This document shows positions 44,530 to 52,166 of a DNA stretch of 64,000 nucleotides, in pieces (position 1 is the stretch's first letter; each line of letters begins with the position of its first letter). The translations under genes were made by a program, and so were the position numbers. A model generated the notes under the pieces. The model was given only the letters and a program-made list of their open reading frames with translations. It was not told the origin of the DNA and ran no database searches. Source of the stretch: Ornithinibacillus salinisoli. GTDB lineage: Bacteria; Bacillota; Bacilli; Bacillales; Amphibacillaceae. Where the stretch lies: assembly GCF_042682545.1 (NCBI RefSeq), contig NZ_JBHUHQ010000003.1. One strand, written 5' to 3'.

Positions 44530-45035
44530 CTGCTTCACCTCTCAAATCATGCATATTTTGTTCTGTGAATTAATGTATTCTTCACATGAAAAACTTCTAT
44601 AATATTTTCAGAGAACTTAAACCTAAGAATAGCAACCTCAGGAATTAACCCCTCTAAATAAATCACTTAGTTAATTAACACAGGGCCATGATATAACCTT
44701 GTTATTAACGCTTTTGGAAACGCCAATAAAAAGGTCTATAAACTATAACCTTTGTTTGTTACAAAACTACTAAGAAATATATAAAACGCTATAAGGTTTT
44801 AAAATCACTCTTGCCATACCAATGATAATGGGTTATCATTTTAAAATAGAATAGATTTTCAAACCCCTCAAGAAACCATATGTACAGGGAAATACTAGCA
44901 GAAAACGTCCCATTGTCGATTTTATTAGTGTTTCCGAATACCAATGATTTATACATTTCATAAAAATTCCTCTTGACAAAGGAAGTCCCATGTTAGCATT
45001 TTATTATGTTATCATAATCATTCTACTCAAGTCAA
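44530..45035 (-). other. rpoB upstream region (about 500 bp, no gene)
   Basis: An AT-rich spacer between the methyltransferase gene and rpoB. It has a perfect 8-bp hairpin (AATGATAA 44821-44828, TTATCATT 44833-44840). Several weak -10-like sequences occur but no promoter I would trust. No open frame with a start and RBS is seen. It is probably the rpoBC promoter and leader. Confidence 0.55.
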
Positions 45036-45635
45036 TCATTTAATAGCCCGCAAAATAAAATAGCCTTTATCTCGAGCAACAACTTGAACTTCTTCAAATA
45101 AATCTTCTAGTTTCTCTTTCGCCGACGGAGCACCTTGCTTTTTTTGAATAACAACCCATAATTCTCCACCAGATAACAACGATTTTTTACTTTCTTCAAA
45201 TATCCCATGAACGACTTTTTTACCCGCTCGAATAGGTGGATTCGTTAGGATTGCCGCAAAAGATCGACCTTCCAACTCAGAAAACTGGTCACTTTTAACA
45301 AATAAGGTGTTATTCACTTCATTATGATTCGCATTTTGAGCCGCTAATTCCAAGGCTCGCTCATTTACATCCGCCATAACAATTGTCCTACCCGGGAAAC
45401 AATCAGCTAAAGCAATGCCAATTGGACCGTATCCACATCCCATATCAAGGATATCACCTTGAACATTGGGGGCTTCAAATTGTTCAATTAGTAATTTGGA
45501 GCCAAAGTCTACTTCATTCTTCGAAAACACACCAACATCACTAGTAAAGGTATAGTTTTTTTCTCTTAATTGATAATTCCATGTCTTGGGTGAACTTTTT
45601 GATTGGGGTTTTTGTGAAAAGTAATGCTCAGACAT
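45036..45635 (-). CDS. RsmC-like class I SAM methyltransferase (YbxB)
   Basis: The product is 199 aa from ATG 45635 (MSEHYFSQKPQSKS), chosen for the AGGTG upstream. SAM-binding motif I is DMGCGYGPIGIALAD (near 66), and the N-x-P-P catalytic motif is LTNPPIRAGK (near 130). This is the MTS family of 16S rRNA guanine-N2 methyltransferases, and the gene matches ybxB between rplL and rpoB in B. subtilis. Target nucleotide is inferred from the family only. Confidence 0.9.
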   Translation of the reverse strand: MSEHYFSQKPQSKSSPKTWNYQLREKNYTFTSDVGVFSKNEVDFGSKLLIEQFEAPNVQGDILDMGCGYGPIGIALADCFPGRTIVMADVNERALELAAQNANHNEVNNTLFVKSDQFSELEGRSFAAILTNPPIRAGKKVVHGIFEESKKSLLSGGELWVVIQKKQGAPSAKEKLEDLFEEVQVVARDKGYFILRAIK

Positions 45636-45688
45636 TTGGGCACCTACTTTGTTCATAATAGTTAGAGAAGAATTAATGTGTAAGTATA

Positions 45689-45716
45689 GAGCCCGCCGAA
45701 AAAAAACGACGAGCTC
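45689..45716 (-). terminator. Hairpin downstream of rplL
   Basis: GAGCCCGCCG (45689-45698) and CGACGAGCTC (45707-45716) pair over 10 positions (two GU on the minus-strand RNA) around a loop of eight identical bases. The 3' tail on the minus strand is TATACTT, so termination may be partial and allow read-through to the methyltransferase and rpoB. Confidence 0.5.
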
Positions 45717-45734
45717 CTCTTTGAATAAAATTAA

Positions 45735-46100
45735 TTATTTAACTTCTACAGATGCTCCAGCTTCTTCTAGCTTACCTTTAAGCTCTTCAGCTTCTTCTTT
45801 AGAAACGCCTTCTTTAATTGCTTTTGGAGCGTTATCTACTAATTCCTTAGCGTCTTTTAGTCCAAGACCAGTTGCTTCACGTACAGCTTTAACTACTTTG
45901 ATTTTTGAAGCTCCAGCACTTTCTAGAACTACATCAAATTCAGTTTGTTCAGCAGCAGCGTCTCCACCAGCAGCTCCACCAGCAACAGCAACAGGTGCTG
46001 CAGCAGTTACACCGAATTCTTCTTCAATTGCTTTTACTAAATCGTTTAAATCTAATACAGACATTTCTTTAATAGCATCGATAATTTGCTCTTTAGTCAT
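45735..46100 (-). CDS. rplL: 50S ribosomal protein L7/L12
   Basis: The 121-aa stalk protein has an N-terminal dimerisation domain, an Ala/Gly hinge (AAPVAVAGGAAGGDAAAEQ, about 36-55), and the GTPase-contacting C-terminal domain (KIKVVKAVREATGLGLKDAKELVDNAPK). Very strong RBS (AGGAGG); probably the most expressed gene of its operon. Confidence 0.98.
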   Translation of the reverse strand: MTKEQIIDAIKEMSVLDLNDLVKAIEEEFGVTAAAPVAVAGGAAGGDAAAEQTEFDVVLESAGASKIKVVKAVREATGLGLKDAKELVDNAPKAIKEGVSKEEAEELKGKLEEAGASVEVK

Positions 46101-46167
46101 TTTTATTTCCTCCTAATTTTTATAATTGATTTTTTATATGATCGAAACACATAATTGATTATTTAAC

Positions 46168-46668
46168 TTACGCGCCTTGCTCTTCTTTTTGTTCCGCAAT
46201 AGCTTTTGTAGCATATGCAAAGTTTCGCATAGGTGCTTGTAATACGCTGAGTAGCATTGAAACCATACCTTCGTAGTTTGGTAGATCTGCAAGCTCTTTA
46301 ATTTGATCAAGAGTAGCCATTTTACCTTCAATTACACCAGCTTTGATCTCTAATGCATCATGATCTTTTGCGAAATTATTTAGGATTTTCGCAGGTGCTA
46401 CTACGTCTTCTTTACTAAACGCGATCGCAGTAGGTCCAACTAATAATTCATTCAATTCGCCCAAGTTTACATCCTCTGCTGCACGACGAGCCATTGTGTT
46501 TTTATACACTTTGAATTCAACGCCAGCTTCACGAAGTTCTTTACGTAATTGTGTTACTTCAGCTACATCAAGTCCACGATAATCAACTAATAAAGTTGAT
46601 TGGCTTTCACGTAATTTATCAGCAATCTCTTGAACAACTTGTTTTTTCTGTTCGATAACTTTAGACAT
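46168..46668 (-). CDS. rplJ: 50S ribosomal protein L10
   Basis: The product is 166 aa from ATG 46668 (MSKVIEQKKQVVQEIADKL); GGGAGGTGG just upstream falls inside the longer frame to 46713, so that is rejected. L10 is the base of the L7/L12 stalk (DYRGLDVAEVTQLRKELREAGVEFKVYKNTM). An attenuator-like hairpin and a leader lie upstream, the usual site of L10 autoregulation. Confidence 0.97.
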   Translation of the reverse strand: MSKVIEQKKQVVQEIADKLRESQSTLLVDYRGLDVAEVTQLRKELREAGVEFKVYKNTMARRAAEDVNLGELNELLVGPTAIAFSKEDVVAPAKILNNFAKDHDALEIKAGVIEGKMATLDQIKELADLPNYEGMVSMLLSVLQAPMRNFAYATKAIAEQKEEQGA

Positions 46669-46893
46669 TGTTCCACCTCCCGTAGTTTTATCCATTATAC
46701 CGTTCGAGCTCAAGTATTATAAAAGCCTCCATGTAGACATGGAGGCTTAACTAAACACAAGAAAGTTGCATTTATTATTAAACACCTCGGCAGGATATTA
46801 AGCGATCATTCGCACCTACTGTCTACGGTACAACGTATTCAATTCATAACGAAACTTAGTATAACGAATAGCCTCTGAAAAGTCAACTACCAA
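46669..46893 (-). other. rplJL leader (L10 leader region) with attenuator hairpin
   Basis: The 225-nt spacer between rplA and rplJ matches the place of the L10 leader RNA known in Firmicutes. Its 3' end contains a perfect 11-bp hairpin (AAGCCTCCATG 46723-46733, CATGGAGGCTT 46738-46748, loop TAGA) followed on the minus strand by TTATAA. I did not resolve the L10-binding kink-turn. Confidence 0.6.
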
Positions 46894-47586
46894 TTAACGG
46901 TAATTTGAAGAATCCACTTTAATTCCAGGGCCCATAGTAGATGTTACAGAAACATTCTTGATATAAATCCCTTTAGCTGCTTGTGGTTTCACTTTTACAA
47001 TTGTTTCAATTAAAGCTTCAAAGTTTTCAACTAGTTTTTCATTATCAAATGAAATTTTACCAATTGGTACGTGTACATTTGATTGCTTATCTACACGGTA
47101 CTCTACTTTACCAGCTTTAATTTCTTTAACAGCTTTTTCAACTTCAAAAGTAACTGTTCCTGTTTTAGGGTTTGGCATTAAACCTTTAGGTCCTAATACA
47201 CGACCAAGTTTACCAACTTCAGCCATCATGTCAGGAGTAGCAACGATTACATCAAAGTCAAACCAACCTTGGTTGATTTTACTAATTAAATCTTGATCTC
47301 CTACATAATCAGCTCCAGCTGCTTCTGCCTCTTTCAATTTATCGCCTTTAGCGAATACTAGAACGCGTTGTGTTTTACCAGTACCATGTGGTAAAACCAT
47401 TGCTCCACGGATTTGTTGGTCCGCTTTCTTAGGATCAACACCTAAACGAAATGCAACTTCAACCGTTTCGTCGAATTTTGCTTTTGCTGTTTCTTTTAAT
47501 AAAGTAACAGCTTCCTTTATATCATATGCTTTTGAACGTTCAACAAGCTTTGCAGCTTCTTGATAGTTTTTACCTCTTTTAGCCAT
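46894..47586 (-). CDS. rplA: 50S ribosomal protein L1
   Basis: The 230-aa two-domain protein (KRGKNYQEAAKLVERSKAYDIKEAV ... GRVLGPKGLMPNPKTGTVT) forms the mobile L1 stalk. Normal length. It is separated from rplK by a 194-bp spacer with a terminator-like hairpin and another hairpin (TTATAAAAGC 47633-47642 with GCTTTTATAA 47650-47659) near its RBS. Confidence 0.98.
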   Translation of the reverse strand: MAKRGKNYQEAAKLVERSKAYDIKEAVTLLKETAKAKFDETVEVAFRLGVDPKKADQQIRGAMVLPHGTGKTQRVLVFAKGDKLKEAEAAGADYVGDQDLISKINQGWFDFDVIVATPDMMAEVGKLGRVLGPKGLMPNPKTGTVTFEVEKAVKEIKAGKVEYRVDKQSNVHVPIGKISFDNEKLVENFEALIETIVKVKPQAAKGIYIKNVSVTSTMGPGIKVDSSNYR

Positions 47587-47716
47587 TATTAATTTCCTCC
47601 TCTAATGTGGTTATAACGGTAATACCTCCCACTTATAAAAGCAAAGACCGCTTTTATAAAGCTCGCGAAATGACTCATCTATAGATTAAACCTAACAGTG
47701 AATCATATTCATGAAA

Positions 47717-47756
47717 AAGGTTGCGCGAATGAAAATTCCCTCATCACCGCAACCTT
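47717..47756 (-). terminator. Terminator or attenuator between rplK and rplA
   Basis: On the minus strand AAGGTTGCG ... CGCAACCTT (47756-47748 with 47725-47717) forms a 9-bp stem followed by TTTTCATG. Because rplA has no evident promoter of its own, it may act as an attenuator within the rplK-rplA transcript. Confidence 0.6.
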
Positions 47757-47780
47757 ATTTATTCAGAATTGTTATGAGTA

Positions 47781-48206
47781 TTAGTCTTCGATTACAATAC
47801 CCATGCTACGCGCAGTTCCTTCAACCATGCGCATCGCTGCTTCTACGTCAGCGGCATTCAGATCTTGCATTTTTGTTTCTGCGATTTCTTTTACTTTGTC
47901 ACGCTTTAAAGTCGCAACTTTATTACGGTTCGGCTCACCTGATGCAGTTTCAATACCAGCTGCTTTTTTAAGCAATATAGCTGCAGGTGGAGTTTTAGTA
48001 ATAAAAGTAAATGAACGGTCTTCAAACACTGTAATTTCAACCGGAATAATCATACCCGCTTGATCTTGCGTACGTGCGTTAAATTCCTTACAGAATCCCA
48101 TGATATTAACACCTGCTTGACCTAAAGCTGGTCCTACTGGTGGTGCTGGGTTAGCTTTACCAGCTGGAATTTGCAGTTTAACTAATTTGATTACTTTTTT
48201 AGCCAC
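47781..48206 (-). CDS. rplK: 50S ribosomal protein L11
   Basis: The product is 141 aa from GTG 48206 (AKKVIKLVKLQIPAGKANPAPPVGPALGQ), chosen because AAGGAGGTG stands upstream and the family starts here; the frame opens at 48269. L11 is part of the GTPase-associated centre and is needed for the stringent response sensor Rel. It follows nusG. Confidence 0.97.
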   Translation of the reverse strand: MAKKVIKLVKLQIPAGKANPAPPVGPALGQAGVNIMGFCKEFNARTQDQAGMIIPVEITVFEDRSFTFITKTPPAAILLKKAAGIETASGEPNRNKVATLKRDKVKEIAETKMQDLNAADVEAAMRMVEGTARSMGIVIED

Positions 48207-48371
48207 GAGACACACCTCCTTAAAGTCCGTGATGTGGTAATAGGGGATTTTTTTATTTGCCCCTCCCACTCATATTTAGCCATTATCCCTCAAATTTCGA
48301 GGGCATGAATAACAAAAGAATTTTAGCATGAATAAAGAAATAATGCAAGTTCATTCTCAAGCTAATTTACA

Positions 48372-48905
48372 TTATAATTTTTCAATTTGTGAAAAATCAA
48401 GCTCTACTGGGGTCTCTCTACCAAACATGTTTACATGAACTTTCACTTTTTGTTTATCTATGTCAATATACTCAATAGTTCCCGTGAAGTTGGAGAATGG
48501 CCCATCCGTGACTCGAACACTTTCTTTTAATTCGAAATCAATTTGTACAACAGGCTCAGCCATACCCATCCGTTTAAGAATAGTGTCAACTTCATCTGGT
48601 AATAAAGGTGTAGGTTTCGTACCCCCACCACTTGACCCAATAAATCCAGTTACTCCCGGCGTATTACGCACAACATACCAAGAATCATCTGTCATAATCA
48701 TTTCAGCTAATACATAGCCTGGAAACACTTTTTTCTTAACAATTTTTTTCTTACCGTTTTTAATTTCTGCTTCTTCATCTTCTGGAACAATAACTCGAAA
48801 GATTTTATCTTCCATCCCCATTGTTTCCACGCGTTTTTCTAAATTTGTCTTTACTTTATTTTCATACCCAGAATATGTATGAACAACATACCAATTTTTT
48901 TCCAT
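48372..48905 (-). CDS. nusG: Transcription elongation factor NusG
   Basis: The 177-aa protein has the NGN domain (KNWYVVHTYSGYENKVKTNLEKR ... FPGYVLAEMIMTDDSWYVVRNTPGVTGFIG) and a C-terminal KOW domain (VTDGPFSNFTGTIEYIDIDKQKVKVHVNMFGRETPVELDF). It has a 325-bp upstream spacer with its own promoter and is cut off from secE by a terminator. Confidence 0.98.
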   Translation of the reverse strand: MEKNWYVVHTYSGYENKVKTNLEKRVETMGMEDKIFRVIVPEDEEAEIKNGKKKIVKKKVFPGYVLAEMIMTDDSWYVVRNTPGVTGFIGSSGGGTKPTPLLPDEVDTILKRMGMAEPVVQIDFELKESVRVTDGPFSNFTGTIEYIDIDKQKVKVHVNMFGRETPVELDFSQIEKL

Positions 48906-49071
48906 GATTACAGGACAATCTACGCTGCCCTTCCCTCCCTTTGGATAAGTTTTACTTATTTATGGATTTTGATCTAAATATTTGCATTTATACGGTTACG
49001 TATTAAATAATGCTTTTTCTAGAAGATTGTTGTTTTAATACAAAAAAGTATCACTCTGCTATACGTCGCAG

Positions 49072-49100
49072 TTTATATTAATTTTGAAAAAGATAATCAA
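49072..49100 (-). promoter_or_regulatory. Promoter of nusG
   Basis: Minus-strand TTGATT (49100-49095), a 17-bp spacer and TATAAA (49077-49072) lie downstream of the secE terminator and about 170 bp upstream of nusG. The remaining leader (48906-49070) shows no recognised motif. Confidence 0.68.
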
Positions 49101-49134
49101 CACAAATCACGAGAATAACTTAAATAAAAGATAC

Positions 49135-49165
49135 TAAAAAAACCCGATGGTTCCCCGGGTTTTTG
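49135..49165 (-). terminator. Terminator after secE
   Basis: AAACCCG (49140-49146) and CGGGTTT (49156-49162) form a GC-rich stem, with T-runs on both strands. On the minus strand the tail is TTTTTTTAG, so it should end the rpmG-secE transcript. Confidence 0.85.
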
Positions 49166-49230
49166 AAATATTACTCGCTTATTCATTTACATTATAACAT
49201 ACATATCATGTAATTATTCAAATAATAGCA

Positions 49231-49398
49231 TTAAAATAAATTTAAGACCAATGTTATTAACTGATCAATGATCGCGAAGAAAACCGCTACAAATACAACT
49301 GTTGCAATAACAGTGATTGTATAACTAGTTAGTTCCCTACCTTTAGGCCAACTAACTTTTTTCATTTCACGAGATACATTTTTAAGGAATTTAAACAT
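49231..49398 (-). CDS. secE: SecE, preprotein translocase subunit
   Basis: A 55-aa protein read directly from the sequence: an amphipathic N-terminal helix (MFKFLKNVSREMKKVSWPKG), then one membrane segment (TITVIATVVFVAVFFAIIDQ). The KKVSWPK motif is the SecE hallmark. It is the short single-span form of Gram-positive bacteria and stabilises SecY. GGGGAGGG precedes the ATG. Co-transcribed with rpmG. Confidence 0.97.
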   Translation of the reverse strand: MFKFLKNVSREMKKVSWPKGRELTSYTITVIATVVFVAVFFAIIDQLITLVLNLF

Positions 49399-49434
49399 TT
49401 TGTACCCTCCCCAAACTCTACCCGAAGAATGCGT

Positions 49435-49584
49435 TTATTTCGTTTCGCGATGCAATGTATGTTTCCCACAAGTCTTACAGTATTTCCGTACTTCTAACCG
49501 TGTAGAATGTGTGGACACATTTTTATTTGTAGTATAATTTCTACTGGAGCAAATCGCACACGCTAAAGTAATTTTCTTAGTCAT
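49435..49584 (-). CDS. rpmG: 50S ribosomal protein L33, zinc-binding form
   Basis: A 49-aa protein read directly from the sequence, from MTKKITLACAICSSRNYTT to HTLHRETK. Two CxxC pairs (CAIC, CKTC) make it the zinc form. The rpmG-secE-nusG neighbourhood is standard. The RBS is weak (ATGGGG-like). Confidence 0.94.
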   Translation of the reverse strand: MTKKITLACAICSSRNYTTNKNVSTHSTRLEVRKYCKTCGKHTLHRETK

Positions 49585-49617
49585 CGTTTTCACCCCATTA
49601 AGGGTTTTTCTCATATA

Positions 49618-49646
49618 AATGTAGCATGGTTGTCCACAAGTGTCAA
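49618..49646 (-). promoter_or_regulatory. Promoter of rpmG-secE
   Basis: Minus-strand perfect TTGACA (49646-49641), a 17-bp spacer and TACATT (49623-49618) lie about 34 bp upstream of rpmG. Confidence 0.8.
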
Positions 49647-49749
49647 CGGGACTTTCATCTCATACGTAAAACGAGAAACAAATGCATACTAAAACTAATT
49701 TTTTCCACATGTGACGGGCGGTAAGTCTTCCACTTATTTAAGTTTCGCT

Positions 49750-50400
49750 TTATAAGTTTACTTCTTTTGTATCAAGTAGCTGTTCTAGCTTCCGTTTCAC
49801 CCGTTGAAGGGCGTTATCTACTGATTTTACATGTCTTTTTAACTCGTCTGATATCTCTTGATAAGAGCGACCGTCCAAGTAAAGGTGAAGCACATCTCTT
49901 TCAAATTCGCTCAATAATTCTGATAATTTTATTTCCATATCTCCAAATTTTTCCCTGTTTACCAGTAACTCTTGAGGATCAATTGCTTTTGAACCCGCTA
50001 TAACATCCAACAATGTACGATCCGATTCTTCATCATAAATCGGCTTGTCCAACGAAACATATGAATTAAGCGGAATATGCTTTTGTCTAGTGGCCGTTTT
50101 AATTGCAGTGATAATCTGTCTGGTAATACATAGCTCAGCAAATGCTTTAAAGGATGATAGTTTTTCTCCATCATAATCTCGAATCGCCTTATAGAGTCCA
50201 ATCATTCCTTCTTGAATAATATCTTCTTTATCTGCACCTATTAAGAAATAGGTTCTTGCTTTTGCGCGGACAAAATTTTTGTATTTATCTATTAAAAAAT
50301 CCAAAGCTTGCTTATCTCCTTGATGAATCAAGCGGATTACTTCATCATCATCAAGCGTTTGTATATTTTTATTTTTGAGAATCTTCTGCTTGATGTCCAC
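49750..50400 (-). CDS. sigH: Sigma-H, transition-phase and sporulation sigma factor
   Basis: The 216-aa sigma-70 family protein closely follows B. subtilis SigH: region 2 YKNFVRAKARTYFLIGADKEDIIQEGMIGLYKAIRDY, then FAELCITRQIITAIKTATRQKHIPLNSYVSLDKPI, and region 4 LDGRSYQEISDELKRHVKSVDNALQRVKRKL. SigH directs early sporulation and competence genes. I prefer GTG 50400, 8 nt after GGGGG, to the TTG at 50406. Confidence 0.97.
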   Translation of the reverse strand: MDIKQKILKNKNIQTLDDDEVIRLIHQGDKQALDFLIDKYKNFVRAKARTYFLIGADKEDIIQEGMIGLYKAIRDYDGEKLSSFKAFAELCITRQIITAIKTATRQKHIPLNSYVSLDKPIYDEESDRTLLDVIAGSKAIDPQELLVNREKFGDMEIKLSELLSEFERDVLHLYLDGRSYQEISDELKRHVKSVDNALQRVKRKLEQLLDTKEVNL

Positions 50401-50444
50401 CCACAATGCCCCCTACTTTACACACACAGTTGTAAATATAATCT

Positions 50445-50473
50445 ATTATACAGTAAGCGCTTCAATAACTCAA
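50445..50473 (-). promoter_or_regulatory. Promoter of sigH
   Basis: Minus-strand TTGAGT (50473-50468), a 17-bp spacer and perfect TATAAT (50450-50445) lie 45 bp upstream of sigH. B. subtilis sigH has a sigma-A promoter repressed by AbrB; AbrB binding cannot be judged from sequence. Confidence 0.78.
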
Positions 50474-50509
50474 CAGCCTCAACTACTAATTAACAAGGGG
50501 AGAACAAAC

Positions 50510-51022
50510 TCAGATGTCCCCTCGTCGCCATTTTTCGAATTTTTCTAGAATTTCTTCATTTAACGCTATTTTGGATTGTGGTCTATTATTTTTGTGAACC
50601 TCTACATTTGCTTCGATTTCTCTTTCAATATTATCCATTTCAATTTGCAGTTCACGAGCTGACTTACGCAATGCACCCTGTCCAAAGATTGTTCTTTGTT
50701 CAGCATAATCAGAAGTTGCAACGTATACTTGTGTTTTGATATTTTTTACCTTTTTAACTAGTCGTTCAATGCATTCATCCGCCGTTTCTTTTTCCTTTGT
50801 ATAAATTACCTCCACCTTATGCTGCTTTAACTTACTTTCCATTCCACGCACATAATAGGCATCAAACACAAGTATTATTCGATTCCCAGAATATGCCTGA
50901 TATTCGGCCATTAATTCAATTAACCGGTCCCTAGCTTGTCCAATATCTTTTTCCTTCAGCCTTTTTAATTCTTCCCAATCTCCAATAATATTATAGCCGT
51001 CAACTACTAATACAACCATCAT
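50510..51022 (-). CDS. rae1: Rae1, ribosome-dependent mRNA endonuclease (NYN domain)
   Basis: The 170-aa NYN/PIN-like nuclease (YacP family) has acidic active-site segments LVVDGYNIIGDW (near 6-17) and ILVFDAYYV. In B. subtilis Rae1 cuts certain mRNAs in the ribosomal A site. Its start overlaps the rlmB stop, and it is the last gene of the cysE-cysS-mrnC-rlmB-rae1 run, ending close to the sigH promoter. Confidence 0.93.
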   Translation of the reverse strand: MMVVLVVDGYNIIGDWEELKRLKEKDIGQARDRLIELMAEYQAYSGNRIILVFDAYYVRGMESKLKQHKVEVIYTKEKETADECIERLVKKVKNIKTQVYVATSDYAEQRTIFGQGALRKSARELQIEMDNIEREIEANVEVHKNNRPQSKIALNEEILEKFEKWRRGDI

Positions 51023-51765
51023 CACTCACCCATAGGGTGCCTTTTTCGGTACACTTCGTACAACAACAAGCTACAAGCAACCGAGGCGTTTAGCGAGGAA
51101 ACCTTACCTTCCATTGGAAGACTCACTGTCCAATCACACTTTTCTTTAACTAAACGACTCATTCCCTTACCTTCATTTCCAATAACTAGTGCAACAGGAA
51201 TCATACCATCCAGTTTACGATAGTCCTCTGTAGCTTCCGCTTCTGTACCAACTACCCAAACGTTTCGTTGTTTTAGTTCATCAATCGTATTAGCTATATT
51301 CGTCACACGAGCAACAGGTACATGTTCCATAGCACCGGCAGCTGTTTTGGCAACAGTCGCAGTTAATCCAACTGATCTACGTTTAGGAATAATCACACCG
51401 TGAACACCCGCCGCATCTGCTGTTCGCAATATGGACCCTAAATTATGAGGGTCTTCTAATTCATCCAAGATAATAAAGAAAGGATCCTCATTTTTAGCTT
51501 CTGCCTTCGCAAACAAATCCTCTACATCTGCATATTGATATGAGGCAACATATGCTATAACACCTTGATGATTGTCATTCGTCAATCGATCTAGTTTGTT
51601 TTTTGGTACCTTTTGAACGATAGTACCCGCCGATTTCCCTAACTGGACGAGCTTACCTTGCACATTTGTATTTAATTGTTCTGATAGCAATACTTTATTA
51701 ACTGACCGTCCTGATTTCAACGCTTCTATTACCGGGTTTTTTCCAATGATCATTTCTTGGTCCAC
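51022..51765 (-). CDS. rlmB: RlmB, 23S rRNA (guanosine-2'-O)-methyltransferase
   Basis: The 247-aa SPOUT/TrmH-family enzyme has an N-terminal L30e-like substrate domain (MIIGKNPVIEALKSGRSVNKVLLSEQ) and knotted SAM motifs VGLTATVAKTAAGAMEHVPVARVTN, VIGNEGKGMSRL and SSLNASVACSLLLYE. RlmB makes Gm2251-type 2'-O-methylation. Start and stop overlap mrnC and rae1. Confidence 0.95.
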   Translation of the reverse strand: MDQEMIIGKNPVIEALKSGRSVNKVLLSEQLNTNVQGKLVQLGKSAGTIVQKVPKNKLDRLTNDNHQGVIAYVASYQYADVEDLFAKAEAKNEDPFFIILDELEDPHNLGSILRTADAAGVHGVIIPKRRSVGLTATVAKTAAGAMEHVPVARVTNIANTIDELKQRNVWVVGTEAEATEDYRKLDGMIPVALVIGNEGKGMSRLVKEKCDWTVSLPMEGKVSSLNASVACSLLLYEVYRKRHPMGE

Positions 51766-52163
51766 TATGGTTTTCTCCCTTCTAAATGCTGTACCGCTTT
51801 TTCAAGCAATTCCAATAGCCTGTTTTCATTTTTTAATAAATAATGATAGCCAATTAACGCTTCAAAAGCAGTGCTATAACGATATGTTTGGACACTTGTA
51901 TTCTTTGGTACAGATCCAGACTTAGCATTTCTTCCACGTTTAACTACACTTTTCTCCTCTTCTGAAAGGAAATCAGATTCTAGCCAATCTAAAATAACTG
52001 CTGACTGTGCCTTAGCAGAGACAAACGTTATAGCATGCTGATGTAATTGCTGTGGTTTGATTTGTCCAGTTTGTAACAAATGCTCTCTAACGTAAACCTC
52101 GTAAATGGCATCGCCCATATAAGCAAGGGCCAGACTCTTCATCTGTTTAACATCCAAATCCAT
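51765..52163 (-). CDS. mrnC: Mini-ribonuclease III
   Basis: The 132-aa protein is a bare RNase III catalytic domain without a dsRNA-binding domain: LALAYMGDAIYEVYVREHLL holds the catalytic Asp and EALIGYHYLL the second acidic motif. In B. subtilis MrnC matures the ends of 23S rRNA. It overlaps rlmB by one base and follows cysS by 3 nt. Confidence 0.96.
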   Translation of the reverse strand: MDLDVKQMKSLALAYMGDAIYEVYVREHLLQTGQIKPQQLHQHAITFVSAKAQSAVILDWLESDFLSEEEKSVVKRGRNAKSGSVPKNTSVQTYRYSTAFEALIGYHYLLKNENRLLELLEKAVQHLEGRKP

Positions 52164-52166
52164 TTT

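Noticed and set aside
44530..45035. Sigma-A promoter for rpoB
   Set aside because: Only weak matches (for example TTGTAA with TTATAG); not enough to choose one.
45649..46116. 155-codon plus-strand frame opposite rplL
   Set aside because: Ala/Ser/Thr-rich shadow of the strongly biased rplL codons.
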